From Labrys miyagiensis (lineage in GTDB: Bacteria > Pseudomonadota > Alphaproteobacteria > Rhizobiales > Labraceae), in NCBI RefSeq assembly GCF_030160835.1, contig NZ_BSPC01000064.1:17112-81111 (forward strand): a stretch of DNA of 64,000 nucleotides, written 5' to 3'. This document shows, one piece after another, positions 37,434-46,154 of this stretch. The translations under genes were made by a program, and so were the position numbers. Below the pieces are notes generated by a model, which did no database searches, was not told the DNA's origin, and saw only the letters and a program-made list of their open reading frames with translations. How positions within the stretch are numbered: position 1 is the first letter of the stretch; each line of letters starts with the position of its first letter.

Positions 37434-39128
37434 GTGCAGAATCCATTCAGCCTTTTGCCCCGGATTGGTGTATCGCGTCCCGGTCGCATTCTGGCCACAG
37501 CCCTCGCATCAGCTTTGGTGATGACGGTTCTGGTTCGGCCGACGGAAGACGCGGTCGCCAATGGCGATACTCGCTCGCTCAGCATGCGTCATCTCCACAC
37601 CGGAGAGACCATCAACATCGTCTACAAGCGCAACGGGTCCTATGATTCCGCCGCGCTGAAGCAGATCAACTGGTTCCTGCGCGACTGGCGCAAGAATGAG
37701 TCCGTGAGCATGGATCCGCGCGTGCTCGACACGCTGTGGCTGGTCTATCGCCAGGTCGGCGCTTCCCAGCCGATCAACATCGTCTGCGGCTATCGCTCGC
37801 CCGGCACCAACAACATGCTGCGTCGCCGTTCGCGCGGTGTCGCCAAGTTCAGCCAGCACACGCTCGGCAAGGCCATCGACTATTTCATCCCCGGTGTGTC
37901 GCTCACCAAGCTGCGCGTGGCGGGACTGCGCCTGCAGCGCGGCGGCGTCGGCTTCTACCCGACCTCCGGCTCGCCCTTCGTGCATATGGATGCCGGCGGC
38001 GTGCGCATGTGGCCGCGCATGAGCCGCACCGAGCTCGCCTCCGTCTTCCCGGATGGTAAGACCGTGCTGATCCCCGCAGACGGGCGCCCGATGCCCGGCT
38101 ATGACGTCGCCCTCAACGAGATCCGCCGCAATGGCGGGGCCGTGGGCGGTGGCTTGGGTGAGGATGATTCCGGCGATAGCGGTTCGTCGGGCGGTGGCGG
38201 TGGCGGCGGCGGCTTCTTCGCGGCCCTGTTCGGTTCGCGCCCCAGCACCACCACCTCAGCGCCTCCGCCCTCCGTCGTGGTGGCGCAGACCGATACGCGC
38301 AGCAACAGCCGCAACAGCCGTATCGTGACGCCGCCACCGGCTCCGCTGCCGCCACCGGCTCCGCTGCCGCAGATGGCGATGGCCGATGCGGCTCCGGCGC
38401 CGCTGCCGCGCGTGGCACCTGTCCCGCTGCCGTCGCGCCGCCCTTCGGATATCGATACGCAGCCGCCGGCCGCCGATGTGGCGCAGCCGCAGCTCGCTTC
38501 GGCTGATGGTGGCCAGCGCATGGTCTGGCAGGCCGGCGCGTCGGCGCAGATGGCGTCCAACGTCCCGCTGCCGCCGATCCGTCCCGGCAGCGAGGCGGAG
38601 CAGCCTGACAACAGCCAGCCTGCGCCCCAGCAGGTTGCTGCGCTCGATCCTCCGGCCACCCAGCCTGCGGTCGATACCAGCGCGAACAGCAGGCCTGTGG
38701 TCGATCCCAAGCCGCCGATCTTCGCCGATCTCTCCCAGAACAGCGAAGGCTTCATGAAGCGTAGCGTCAGCCGCCAGACCCAGCGTGCGCTCGGCTTTGC
38801 CGATTTGACGCCGGTGACCAACACCGCCCGTCCGCAGCGCCCGCAGCTGATCGCCACCCGCTTCGAGAAGCAGAATTTCGCTTCGCTCTCGGCGCCGGTA
38901 TCGGCCGCCCGCAACAAACAGCAGGCGACGCTGATCAAGCCTGACCTGGGACAGACGGCTTCGCTGATCACGCCGCCTTCCAAGACCGTGGTGATCCACT
39001 TCGGCGTCAGCGCCTATCAGGATCTGCGCGCCGACAAGTTCACGGGCGCGGCCGTCAAGCCGCTGCGCACCGCCAGCTTCGCGCCGATGCCGGATATCTT
39101 CACCGGCTCGATCGCCTCGACGAATTAG
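37434..39128 (+). CDS. DUF882 (M15-like) periplasmic peptidase
   Basis: A 564-residue exported protein related to YcbK. After a signal anchor (ILATALASALVMTVL) the DUF882 domain reads CGYRSPGTNNMLRRRSRG, SQHTLGKAIDYFIPG and GSPFVHMDAGGVRMW. These hold the His, Asp and His of a zinc-dependent D,D- or L,D-peptidase fold. The C-terminal ~330 residues are a low-complexity Pro/Ala/Gln/Ser tail with a Gly-rich hinge (SSGGGGGGGGFFAALFGS). It starts with GTG at 37434. The 37171-37433 leader shows no gene. Confidence 0.88.
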   Translation: MQNPFSLLPRIGVSRPGRILATALASALVMTVLVRPTEDAVANGDTRSLSMRHLHTGETINIVYKRNGSYDSAALKQINWFLRDWRKNESVSMDPRVLDTLWLVYRQVGASQPINIVCGYRSPGTNNMLRRRSRGVAKFSQHTLGKAIDYFIPGVSLTKLRVAGLRLQRGGVGFYPTSGSPFVHMDAGGVRMWPRMSRTELASVFPDGKTVLIPADGRPMPGYDVALNEIRRNGGAVGGGLGEDDSGDSGSSGGGGGGGGFFAALFGSRPSTTTSAPPPSVVVAQTDTRSNSRNSRIVTPPPAPLPPPAPLPQMAMADAAPAPLPRVAPVPLPSRRPSDIDTQPPAADVAQPQLASADGGQRMVWQAGASAQMASNVPLPPIRPGSEAEQPDNSQPAPQQVAALDPPATQPAVDTSANSRPVVDPKPPIFADLSQNSEGFMKRSVSRQTQRALGFADLTPVTNTARPQRPQLIATRFEKQNFASLSAPVSAARNKQQATLIKPDLGQTASLITPPSKTVVIHFGVSAYQDLRADKFTGAAVKPLRTASFAPMPDIFTGSIASTN

Positions 39129-39260
39129 CTGGGAGCGCGGACATCCTGTCCGCTCTTGAGACGGTGCGTTACGGAAAAAGGCGGAGCGCCCGTTGCAGGC
39201 GCTCCGCCTTTTCTTTTTTACTCATCGTTTCAAGAGCGGACGGGACGTCCGCGCTCCCAG
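39129..39260. repeat. Family A element A14 enclosing a bidirectional terminator
   Basis: It starts on the base after the DUF882 gene stop codon (CTGGGAGCGCGGACATCCTG) and ends GACGTCCGCGCTCCCAG one base before the bolA stop. Its centre is a strong intrinsic terminator (listed separately). Confidence 0.9.
39174..39221. terminator. Bidirectional intrinsic terminator inside repeat A14
   Basis: AAAAAGGCGGAGCGCC, a 7-base loop, then GGCGCTCCGCCTTTTCTTTTTT. It carries A- and T-runs on both sides, so it can end transcription of both convergent genes. Confidence 0.92.
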
Positions 39261-39261
39261 G

Positions 39262-39543
39262 TTACCACCGCACCGCTTCACCCGGCGCGCTCGCTTCGAT
39301 CGCCAGCGCATGCACGCCCTTATCGAAAGCCGGCTTCAGGGCCTCGTTGATCATGCGATGGCGATCCACCCGGCTGCGGCCGGCGAAACTTGCCGAGACG
39401 ATGCGCACGCGAAAATGGCTCTCGCCGCTGCCGCTATGGCCGGCATGGCCGGCATGGGCGGCGGATTCGTCCAGCACCGCCAGGCGCTCCGGCGCGAAGG
39501 CCTCACGTAGGCGGGTTTCAATCAACGCGTGGATGGAGGACAT
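39262..39543 (-). CDS. BolA-family protein
   Basis: A 93-residue BolA fold protein: MSSIHALIETRLREAFAPER at the start, HFRVRIVSASFAGRSRVDRH in the core with the conserved FxGxSRVxRHR signature, and ALAIEASAPGEAV at the end. BolA proteins act with monothiol glutaredoxins in Fe-S cluster handling and iron sensing. A His-containing insert (HAGHAGHSGSGESH) lies between the first helix and the core strand and may add metal contacts. Convergent with the DUF882 gene. Confidence 0.92.
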   Translation of the reverse strand: MSSIHALIETRLREAFAPERLAVLDESAAHAGHAGHSGSGESHFRVRIVSASFAGRSRVDRHRMINEALKPAFDKGVHALAIEASAPGEAVRW

Positions 39544-39752
39544 CGACAATTTCCTATCGCCCGTCGGGATGACACGTCCCGGCCGTATTTCTTCGCAATA
39601 GAGCATCGTGTCGAAAAAGGAAGCGCGGTTTGCGGCAACATCAGTATGCGAGACGAGAGCATGCAAGCCTCCACGCCACATATGATTGACAGGCCCCGGC
39701 CTGCATTGCTACGCGGCGCAGTCCTCATGAGAACAAGCCCTTGCCCACTGAC

Positions 39753-40808
39753 ATGACCGTCCCCGCGCCGCGCCGTTCCTCGCGCCGCGTCTTCCTGCCG
39801 ATCATCCTTCTGGCCGTCGTCGCCATCGCCTGGTCGGGCTTCTGGTGGTATGCGACCAGCCGGGTCAGCACCGAGATGGACCGCTTTATCGCCAAGCAGG
39901 CCGAGCTCGGCCGGCAGATCAGCTGTGACCAGCGCAGCGTCGGCGGCTATCCCTTCCGCATCGAGGTGCATTGCGCCAGCCCCAAGGTCGAGGGCAACCG
40001 CGCCGGTAAGGCCTTCAGCGCCAATCTCGGCGAGATCAATGCGGTGGCGCAGGTCTACCAGCCCAACAAGGTGCTGCTCGAGGCCAAGAGCCCGATGGTG
40101 CTGGTCGACAAGGACGGCGATGGCGTGACCGTCACCTCGAACTGGACCAGTGCCGAGGCGAGCGCCTCGATCTGGACCTCTGGCCCGCAGAATGCCGACA
40201 TGGTGATCAAGGGCCTCACCACCACGGTCGATCGCGGCGGCCAGACGCAGACGATGTTCGATACCGCCAATGTGGAGGCACATATACGCCTTGCCGAGGG
40301 CGCCGATGCCGCACCGGGCGCCTATGACCTCGCCGCCGATGTCGACGCCAAGGCGGTGGCGCCGGTCGACCTGTTCCTCGGTGCTTCCTCGCCGCTGAGC
40401 GCCACCTTCCGCGGCACCATCACCCGGATCGACCTGCAGCCCATGCCCATGGAGGACCGTCTGCGCGACTGGGCCGACAATGGCGGCACGCTGACCATCA
40501 CGCAGGCCCAGCTCAATCGCGGCCCCAGCAGCGTCAAGGCCAGCGGCACGGTGGGCCTGGAGACCAGTGGCCATCCCTCGGGCGACCTCGTGGTGGCGCT
40601 TTCCGGCGTGCCCGAGCTTGCCGATACGCTCAAGCAGTCCGGCCGGGTGCCCGCCAGCCTCACCAGCCTCCTCGGCGTCGGCCTCTCCATGCTCGGCAAG
40701 CCGACGAACATTGACGGCAAGGCCGCGGTGGAGGTGCCGGTGAAGGTCGCCAACGGCAAGGTCAATATCGGCGCCTTCCCGGCCGGCAAGGTGCCGAAGC
40801 TGTTCTGA
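39753..40808 (+). CDS. DUF2125 family protein
   Basis: A 351-residue membrane-anchored protein with one N-terminal helix (VFLPIILLAVVAIAWSGFWW) and a large periplasmic beta-rich domain (ISCDQRSVGGYPFRIEVHCA, NVEAHIRLAEGADAAPG, and PVKVANGKVNIGAFPAGKVP at the end). This fits the alphaproteobacterial DUF2125 family, of unknown function, with a likely role in envelope lipid traffic by fold analogy only. ATG at 39753 is preferred to a TTG four codons earlier. Confidence 0.85.
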   Translation: MTVPAPRRSSRRVFLPIILLAVVAIAWSGFWWYATSRVSTEMDRFIAKQAELGRQISCDQRSVGGYPFRIEVHCASPKVEGNRAGKAFSANLGEINAVAQVYQPNKVLLEAKSPMVLVDKDGDGVTVTSNWTSAEASASIWTSGPQNADMVIKGLTTTVDRGGQTQTMFDTANVEAHIRLAEGADAAPGAYDLAADVDAKAVAPVDLFLGASSPLSATFRGTITRIDLQPMPMEDRLRDWADNGGTLTITQAQLNRGPSSVKASGTVGLETSGHPSGDLVVALSGVPELADTLKQSGRVPASLTSLLGVGLSMLGKPTNIDGKAAVEVPVKVANGKVNIGAFPAGKVPKLF

Positions 40809-41020
40809 AGGGGGCTGGGCCTCTGCCTAGCACCCACCTCGTGGCTCAAGGCGCGCCTGACACTCCAATCCTGTGGCGATGCCGAGAGGAATAGCTCCTT
40901 GCGACAACAAGGTCCAAGGCGCTGAAATCGGCTGAAAGGCCATTCCAGCACCAAGCCGGATCATGCCGAGGAAGCCATGTTACGATTGCTTGCCTTGGTA
41001 GGAACAGCCCTGTCCCCTCC

Positions 41021-41317
41021 TCAGTGGGAATCGGGGATGGGCGCCAGCGTCAAGCGCAGCCCAAGCACCCGCGCCGCTTTGGCGACGGTTCCGATCGTCG
41101 GATTTCCGCCTGGTCGAAATACCTTGTAGATTGTCTCCCGGCTGAGCCCGCTCTCCTTGGCGAACTGCGTGGCGCCGCGCGCGCGTGCGATGTCACCGAT
41201 CGCAGCTGCAATTAGTCCGGGGTCGCCATCCTCCAAAGCGGCTTCGAGGTAGGCGGCCTGGGATTCCGGCGACCCGATATGGTCCTGGATATCGAAGCGG
41301 GTTGTCTCGATTGCCAT
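41021..41317 (-). CDS. Antidote protein of a HigBA-like toxin-antitoxin module
   Basis: A 98-residue helix-turn-helix antitoxin: MAIETTRFDIQDHIGSPESQ at the start, DIARARGATQFAKESGLSRE and FRPGGNPTIGTVAKAARVLG in the DNA-binding part. It matches the putative addiction module antidote family (TIGR02684 type). It follows the toxin gene directly, with start and stop codons adjacent. The toxin-first order is typical. It probably represses the shared promoter near 41630. Confidence 0.9.
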   Translation of the reverse strand: MAIETTRFDIQDHIGSPESQAAYLEAALEDGDPGLIAAAIGDIARARGATQFAKESGLSRETIYKVFRPGGNPTIGTVAKAARVLGLRLTLAPIPDSH

Positions 41318-41608
41318 TTACAGCTCCTTCGCCATCTTTTTCGCCTCGGCGATATCGGCCGGCTGCGTTTTCTTCGTCCCGCCGCAGAGGAGGACGATGA
41401 CCACCTCGCCGCGCCGTACCAGATACAAGCGATAGCCTGGTCCATAGTCGATGCGCGCTTCACTGACGCCTTCGCCGACGGGTTTCACATCACCGAGATT
41501 GCCAAGTTCGATACGCCGTATGCGCGCCAGGATGCGGCTGTGGGCCTGCTTGTCTCGTAATTCGGCAAGCCAACCCGAAAAGGCCGCTGTCAGGTGGACC
41601 TCAAACAT
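41318..41608 (-). CDS. RelE/ParE-superfamily toxin
   Basis: A 96-residue toxin: FEVHLTAAFSGWLAELRDKQ at the start, RRIELGNLGDVKPVGEGVSE and IDYGPGYRLYLVRRGEVVIV in the core, then LLCGGTKKTQPADIAEAKKM. This is the phage-derived Gp49-like/HigB addiction killer family (TIGR02683 type), probably a ribosome-dependent mRNA interferase. It is first gene of the operon and all core residues look intact. The module sits directly against a truncated phosphoesterase, suggesting it arrived by insertion. Confidence 0.9.
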   Translation of the reverse strand: MFEVHLTAAFSGWLAELRDKQAHSRILARIRRIELGNLGDVKPVGEGVSEARIDYGPGYRLYLVRRGEVVIVLLCGGTKKTQPADIAEAKKMAKEL

Positions 41609-41612
41609 GTGT

Positions 41613-41644
41613 ATTATAGTACTCAGTTACAAGAGGGCGTCAAG
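41613..41644 (-). promoter_or_regulatory. Candidate promoter of the HigBA-like module
   Basis: On the minus strand TTGACG (41644-41639) is followed after 17 bases by TACTAT, with an overlapping TATAAT (41618-41613), just before the toxin ATG. The -35 lies inside the phosphoesterase remnant. Confidence 0.45.
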
Positions 41645-41888
41645 GCGCGCTCGCGGGCCTTGCACAATTCCGTCAACACATTCTCGCGGTAGAAATCGTG
41701 ATTGCCGGGCACATAGAGCACGGGCAGGCCGCGCGGGATGAGATGCTCGCGCAACCAGGGCAGAGCGCGGTCATGCAGGCGGTTGCAGACATCACCTGCA
41801 ACGATGACGGCCTCGACGCCCTCGGTTGTCGCTGCCGGCGTGTAGGGGCAGACGTCGACATGCAGGTCCGACAAGATCCACGACGCAT
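41623..41888 (-). pseudogene. Truncated metallophosphoesterase remnant
   Basis: The N-terminal third of a calcineurin-like phosphoesterase is readable: WILSDLHVDV (metal motif), VEAVIVAGDVCN and PVLYVPGNHDFYRE. It then stops after about 85 residues, whereas the family needs around 250 and the later H-rich metal motifs. The expected ATG (41888) is one frame off from WILSDLHV, so a small frameshift also lies at the 5' end. The toxin gene starts 14 bp beyond the remnant. No continuation was seen on the far side of the toxin-antitoxin genes. Confidence 0.75.
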
Positions 41889-41897
41889 TCCGAGAGC

Positions 41898-42566
41898 TCA
41901 GCCCTTGTCCTTCTCCACCGCCGCCTCCTGCGGCTTCACCTCATATTTCAGCAGGATCGGCACCTGCGTGGCGGTGAAGAGCAGGGTGATCGGCATGGTG
42001 CCCAGCAGCTTGAAGCCGCTCCAGAACTCGTTCGAGAAATTGCGCCAGACGACCTCGTTCAGCACGGCGAGGAAGAGGAAGAACAGGCCCCAGTTGAGCG
42101 TCAGCTTGCGCCAGCCCTCGGGCTGCAGATCGAAGGCCGACTCGAAGACGTAGCGCACCAGGGAGCGCCCGAAGGCGAGGCCTCCAAGCAGGATGAAGCC
42201 GACCAGGCCGTTATAGATGGTCGGCTTCATCTTGATGAACACCTCATTGTGCAGCCACAGCGCCAGAATGCCGAAGACGATGACGAAGATGCCGGAGGCG
42301 AGCGGCATGATCGGAATGCGCCGCATGATGATGAGGCCGGCGGCCATCGCCAGCACGGTGATGGGGATGAAGACGGAGGTGGCGATGAAGATGCCCCCGC
42401 TGTCGCCCTGGAACATGCCGGCCGGCAGGATGGCCTCGACCAGCGGCCTGAACCATTCGGGCCGGATATTGGCGACGAAGAACACGCAAAGCGGCCCCAT
42501 CTCCAGCAGCAGTTTCAGGGCAGGGTTGACCTTCTGGCGCGTCGGCGCCTCGGATTCCAGCAGCAT
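41898..42566 (-). CDS. ispZ: Inner-membrane septation protein A
   Basis: A 222-residue YciB/IspZ-family membrane protein with five to six helices. LKLLLEMGPLCVFFVANIRP is the family start, and LNWGLFFLFLAVLNEVVWRN with FWSGFKLLGTMPITLLF the C-terminal signature. Linked to septation and envelope integrity in other bacteria. Its start lies 3 bp after the ftsY stop codon, so the two form an operon in the order ftsY-ispZ, common in Rhizobiales. An Ala/Glu/Lys-rich tail (KPQEAAVEKDKG) is slightly long. Confidence 0.92.
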   Translation of the reverse strand: MLLESEAPTRQKVNPALKLLLEMGPLCVFFVANIRPEWFRPLVEAILPAGMFQGDSGGIFIATSVFIPITVLAMAAGLIIMRRIPIMPLASGIFVIVFGILALWLHNEVFIKMKPTIYNGLVGFILLGGLAFGRSLVRYVFESAFDLQPEGWRKLTLNWGLFFLFLAVLNEVVWRNFSNEFWSGFKLLGTMPITLLFTATQVPILLKYEVKPQEAAVEKDKG

Positions 42567-42569
42567 GGC

Positions 42570-43844
42570 TCACTCCAGGCCGGCGATGGCGCGGGAGAAG
42601 TCCCGGGCGGAAAAGGGTTCGAGGTCGTCGATGCCTTCACCGACGCCGATATAATGCACGGGCAGGCCGAATTTGGCGGCCAGCGCCACCAGGATGCCGC
42701 CGCGGGCGGTGCCGTCGAGCTTGGTCATGACGAGGCCGGTGACGCCGGCGATCCTGCCGAAGATCTCAGCCTGGGAAATGGCATTCTGTCCCACCGTGGC
42801 GTCGAGCACCAGCAGCACGGCATGCGGGGCGCTATCGTCGATCTTGCGGATGACGCGCACCACCTTGGCAAGCTCGTCCATCAACTGCGTCTTGTTCTGC
42901 AGGCGGCCGGCGGTGTCGATCAGCAGCACGTCCGAGCCGTTCTCCTGCGCTGCCTTGAGGGCGTCGAAGGCCAGCCCCGCCGAATCCGAGCCCTGCTCGC
43001 GGGCGATGATCGGCGAGCGGGTGCGGTCGGCCCAGACCTTGAGCTGCTCGATGGCGGCGGCCCGGAAGGTGTCGCCGGCGGCCAGCGTCACCTTCAGCCC
43101 GTCGGCCGAGAATTTGGCGGCGAGCTTGCCGATGGTGGTGGTCTTGCCCGAGCCGTTGACGCCCACCATCAGCAGCACGAAGGGCTTCTTCGAGCGGTCG
43201 AGCACCAGCGGCTTGGCGACGGGCGTAAGGATGGCCTCCACCTCGCTCGCCAGCACCTGGTGCACCTCGTCAGGCGAGATCTGGCGGTCGAAGCGGCCCT
43301 TGCCGATGGCTGCCGCGATGCGGGTGGAGACGTCGACGCCGAGGTCGGCCTGGATCAGCACGTCCTCCAGTTCCTCGATGGTGGTGGCATCGAGCTTGCG
43401 CTTCAGCACGATGTCGGTGATGCCGCGGCTGATGGCGGAGGAGGAGCGCGACAGGCCTTCCTTCAGGCGCCTCCACCAGGATTTCTTTTCCGCGGGCGCC
43501 GGGGCGGGCACGGGCTCGGGAACGTAGACGGGCGCCGGCGCCGGGACGGGCTCCCGTGGAGGCGGGGCCGCGTCGACCAACTGCTCGGGCACGATCAGCT
43601 CGGCGGCGGCAAGCGGCACTGGTTCGATCAGCGCCTCCAACGGATGCTCGGCTTGCTGCTGCTCGTCCCGCGGTTCTTCGGGTTGCGTCAGCCCGGGCTC
43701 GGCCTGCGTCTGCGGGGCGGGCTGCGGCGTCGGCTCGGGAGCCTGGGCGGGGGTATCCTCCTGCGGCGCGGGCTCCGGGGTTGCCGCCCCGCGTCCGAAC
43801 AGGCGGGAAAAGAAGCCGGTCTTCTGCTTTTCGCTTTCGGTCAT
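42570..43844 (-). CDS. ftsY: Signal recognition particle receptor FtsY
   Basis: SRP receptor GTPase that docks ribosome-nascent chain complexes at the membrane. The 424-residue protein has an N-terminal acidic/proline-rich A domain of about 110 residues (TPEPAPQEDTPAQAPEPTPQ), the helical N domain, and the G domain. GTPase motifs are GVNGSGKTTTIGKLAAKFSA, DTAGRLQNK and TKLDGTARGGILVALA. Start ATG 43844 (MTESEKQKTGFFSRLFGRG) is chosen over one nine codons earlier because it begins the conserved amphipathic leader. Cotranscribed with ispZ. Confidence 0.97.
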   Translation of the reverse strand: MTESEKQKTGFFSRLFGRGAATPEPAPQEDTPAQAPEPTPQPAPQTQAEPGLTQPEEPRDEQQQAEHPLEALIEPVPLAAAELIVPEQLVDAAPPPREPVPAPAPVYVPEPVPAPAPAEKKSWWRRLKEGLSRSSSAISRGITDIVLKRKLDATTIEELEDVLIQADLGVDVSTRIAAAIGKGRFDRQISPDEVHQVLASEVEAILTPVAKPLVLDRSKKPFVLLMVGVNGSGKTTTIGKLAAKFSADGLKVTLAAGDTFRAAAIEQLKVWADRTRSPIIAREQGSDSAGLAFDALKAAQENGSDVLLIDTAGRLQNKTQLMDELAKVVRVIRKIDDSAPHAVLLVLDATVGQNAISQAEIFGRIAGVTGLVMTKLDGTARGGILVALAAKFGLPVHYIGVGEGIDDLEPFSARDFSRAIAGLE

Positions 43845-43920
43845 CGAAACTCTTGCTGTCTCTCGCGCCAAGGCCGGCGAGGCGATCTTGCCACGAAAAA
43901 ATTGTCGTTTGCTGCAGGAA

Positions 43921-44030
43921 GCTCTAGCGCGTTTCGCCTCCAGACGGAAACACCGAGAATCGCAAAATGCGCCCGAACGGCGCGTGCCTTGCTGGAAAAA
44001 CGTTTCAGCCTGAACGCATTTTGCTCTAGC
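43921..44030. repeat. GCTCTAG-type palindrome D1
   Basis: It begins GCTCTAGCGCGTTTCGCCTC and ends GAACGCATTTTGCTCTAGC, with AGAATCGCAAAATGCG within. A related copy lies at 55954-56058. It fills the gap between the divergent ftsY and rluA-type genes. Confidence 0.75.
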
Positions 44031-44061
44031 CCACTCGGGCCAATCGGGATAGCGCTAAGCG

Positions 44062-44826
44062 ATGATTTCGCTCGATTTGACCGCGCGGCTGCTGCATCGC
44101 GACGCCCTCATCCTCATCCTCGACAAGCCCGCCGGCCTGCCCGTGCATGCCGGGCCGAAGGGCGGCCCGAACCTTTCCGCCATGCTCGGCCAGCTCAGCT
44201 TCGGCCTGCCCAAGCCGCCGGAACTCGCACACCGGCTCGACAAGGATACCTCGGGTTGCCTGGTGCTTGGCCGCCACGCAAGGCCGCTGCGCACCCTCAA
44301 CGCGCTCTTCGCCGAAGGCGGCGTTGCCAAGACTTATTGGGCGGTGGTCGAGGGAGGGCCGGCGACGGACGAGGGCCTCATCGACATGCCCATCGCCCGC
44401 CGCTCTCCCGAGCGCGGCTGGTGGATGAAGCCGGCCGAGGACGGCTTGCCGGCGCAGACCGATTTCCGCGTGCTCGGCCGTGCCGAGGGGCTCACCTTGC
44501 TGGAGCTGAAGCCGCGCACCGGCCGCACGCACCAACTGCGCCTGCATTGCGCCGCCTCCGGCTTTCCCATCGTGGGCGACGCGATCTATGGCAGCGCCCC
44601 GCGCGAGGGTGGCCCGGTGCTGCATCTCCATGCCAGGGCAGTGAGCGTACCGATCCTGCCGAAGAAGCCGCCGGTGGAGGCGCAGGCGCCGCCGCCCGAC
44701 CACATGGAGGAGAGGCTGCGTGCGCTCGGCTATGCCGGCCCGATCAGCCCGACGCCGGCCGAACTGCTCAGGCCGCCCGTGCCGCCAGTGGTGCGGAGAG
44801 GACTGCGGACGCGTAGGGAAATCTGA
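44062..44826 (+). CDS. RluA-family pseudouridine synthase
   Basis: A 254-residue RNA pseudouridine synthase. The catalytic aspartate is in AHRLDKDTSGCLVLGRHA, and LILDKPAGLPVHAGP and LKPRTGRTHQLRLHCAASG are the other two family motifs. There is no N-terminal S4 domain, which points to the short RluA/RsuA-like tRNA or rRNA modifiers. Exact uridine unknown. Divergent from ftsY and convergent with a LysR gene 14 bp away. A family A arm fragment (CTGAGCTCCCAG) overlaps its stop codon. Confidence 0.9.
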   Translation: MISLDLTARLLHRDALILILDKPAGLPVHAGPKGGPNLSAMLGQLSFGLPKPPELAHRLDKDTSGCLVLGRHARPLRTLNALFAEGGVAKTYWAVVEGGPATDEGLIDMPIARRSPERGWWMKPAEDGLPAQTDFRVLGRAEGLTLLELKPRTGRTHQLRLHCAASGFPIVGDAIYGSAPREGGPVLHLHARAVSVPILPKKPPVEAQAPPPDHMEERLRALGYAGPISPTPAELLRPPVPPVVRRGLRTRREI

Positions 44827-44840
44827 GCTCCCAGCTAGGC

Positions 44841-45734
44841 TTATTCTCCAAGATTCACCCCCACCTCCCTCAGGATCCACTCCCGAAACATCCTGATCTT
44901 CGGCACATTGCGGCGGGCCTCCGGGTAGACGAGGTAGAAAGCCATGTCGCTCTGCACCAGCAGGTCGAAGGGCTGTACCAGCCGTCCCTCGGCCAGTTCC
45001 ATCGCATAAAGCGCCCTCGAGAGAATGGCGACGCCTTGGCCTGCGAGGGCCGCCGAGGCGGCAAAAGCCTGCATGCCGAGGCGCCGGTCTCTCACCGGCG
45101 TTGGATAGACAGTGCCGGCGGCGGCGAACCAGTTCTCCCACCAGGGGTCGTCGGCATCGAGGATGGGCAGGCGCAGGAGGTCCGATGGTTCGCGGACCGG
45201 GATGCTGGCGGCGAGCCTGGGGCTCAGCATCGGCGCGAAGTCGCCTTGCACCAGGAGATGCGCGCTGAGGCCCGGCCATTGTCCCATGCCGGAGCGGATG
45301 CCGACATCCGCCTCTTCGCGCGAGAAATCGGCGTAACGATTGCTGGCGTCCATGCGCACGGCGATGGTCGGATGGGCGATCTGGAAGTCGCCGATATGCC
45401 TGGCGAGCCACATGGTGGCGAAGGTCACGGAGGCACTGATGGTGAGCGTGCCCTGTACCCCGCCCTTCGCGGCGGCATAGGCCTCGCTGATCATGGCAAA
45501 GGCCTCGGTCACGGCGGGGGCCAGCCGCCGCCCGGCGTCCGTGAGCTCGATCTGGCGCGGCAGGCGCAGGAAGAGCGGCCCGCCGAAGCGCTCCTCGAGG
45601 ACACGGATCTGGTAGCTGACGGCGGCCTGCGTCATGCCGATCTCTTCCGCCGCCTTGGTGAAGCTGAGATGCCGCGCCACCGCCTCGAAGACGCGGATGG
45701 CGGCGAGGGGCGGGAGCGGATGCAGCATAGGCAT
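44841..45734 (-). CDS. LysR-family regulator, GcvA-like
   Basis: A 297-residue regulator starting MPMLHPLPPLAAIRVFEAVA with the helix-turn-helix LSFTKAAEEIGMTQAAVSYQ, which is GcvA-branch in character. The effector domain includes VGIRSGMGQWPGLSAHLLVQ. It is divergent from a small DUF1127 gene with a 108-bp gap, and that arrangement (LysR plus DUF1127) recurs in Rhizobiales. The DUF1127 gene is therefore the probable target. Confidence 0.92.
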   Translation of the reverse strand: MPMLHPLPPLAAIRVFEAVARHLSFTKAAEEIGMTQAAVSYQIRVLEERFGGPLFLRLPRQIELTDAGRRLAPAVTEAFAMISEAYAAAKGGVQGTLTISASVTFATMWLARHIGDFQIAHPTIAVRMDASNRYADFSREEADVGIRSGMGQWPGLSAHLLVQGDFAPMLSPRLAASIPVREPSDLLRLPILDADDPWWENWFAAAGTVYPTPVRDRRLGMQAFAASAALAGQGVAILSRALYAMELAEGRLVQPFDLLVQSDMAFYLVYPEARRNVPKIRMFREWILREVGVNLGE

Positions 45735-45842
45735 AAGGCCTCTTTATGCGCGTGACCTGAGCTTCGATTGGTCAGCTTGCCGCATTCATGGGATTATTGC
45801 CAGTGAAACGGCATGAATTTCGTGCCGGCAAGGAGAAATCCC

Positions 45843-46058
45843 ATGACCGTCACATTGTTCGGAACGATAAGGCTGCCTTATTTGGGGTGGAAGAGCCGCG
45901 TCGCGGGCAAAGCCGCCCTTCGCGGCGCTTCAATCGGCACGCCCAACCTCCCCCGCCATCTCCTGCGCGACATCGGCCTGCTCGACGGCCACGAGACGCC
46001 ACGGGGCAGGGCGGAGCCGTCGGCTACGGCGCGGGATATGGTGGAGAGGTATCGGTAA
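45843..46058 (+). CDS. DUF1127 small protein
   Basis: A 71-residue protein whose C-terminal half, LPRHLLRDIGLLDGHETPRG, is the arginine-rich YjiS/DUF1127 motif. Some members bind RNA or sense small molecules in phosphate and carbon metabolism; the role of this one is unknown. A good ribosome-binding site (AAGGAG at 45830-45835) precedes the ATG at 45843. Likely controlled by the divergent LysR regulator. Confidence 0.85.
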   Translation: MTVTLFGTIRLPYLGWKSRVAGKAALRGASIGTPNLPRHLLRDIGLLDGHETPRGRAEPSATARDMVERYR

Positions 46059-46063
46059 ACTGT

Positions 46064-46148
46064 CCGGGTGCGCGGGCATCCTGCCCGTTCTTGGAAACGG
46101 GGCGCCTTACGATAGAGGAAGAACGGGCAAGATGCCCGTGCACCCGGG
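46064..46148. repeat. Family A element A16 (CCGGGTGC type)
   Basis: Arms CCGGGTGCGCGGGCATCCTG and CAAGATGCCCGTGCACCCGG with ACGGGC-type inner stems, one arm base differing (GCGCGGGC against GCCCGTGC, a G-T pair). It begins 5 bp after the DUF1127 stop and ends 6 bp before the ispG stop. Confidence 0.88.
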
Positions 46149-46154
46149 ATCAGC

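Noticed and set aside
41826-44816. A plus-strand open frame of nearly 1000 codons across ispZ, ftsY and the RluA gene
   Set aside because: It spans three well-supported genes in another frame or strand and has shadow composition.
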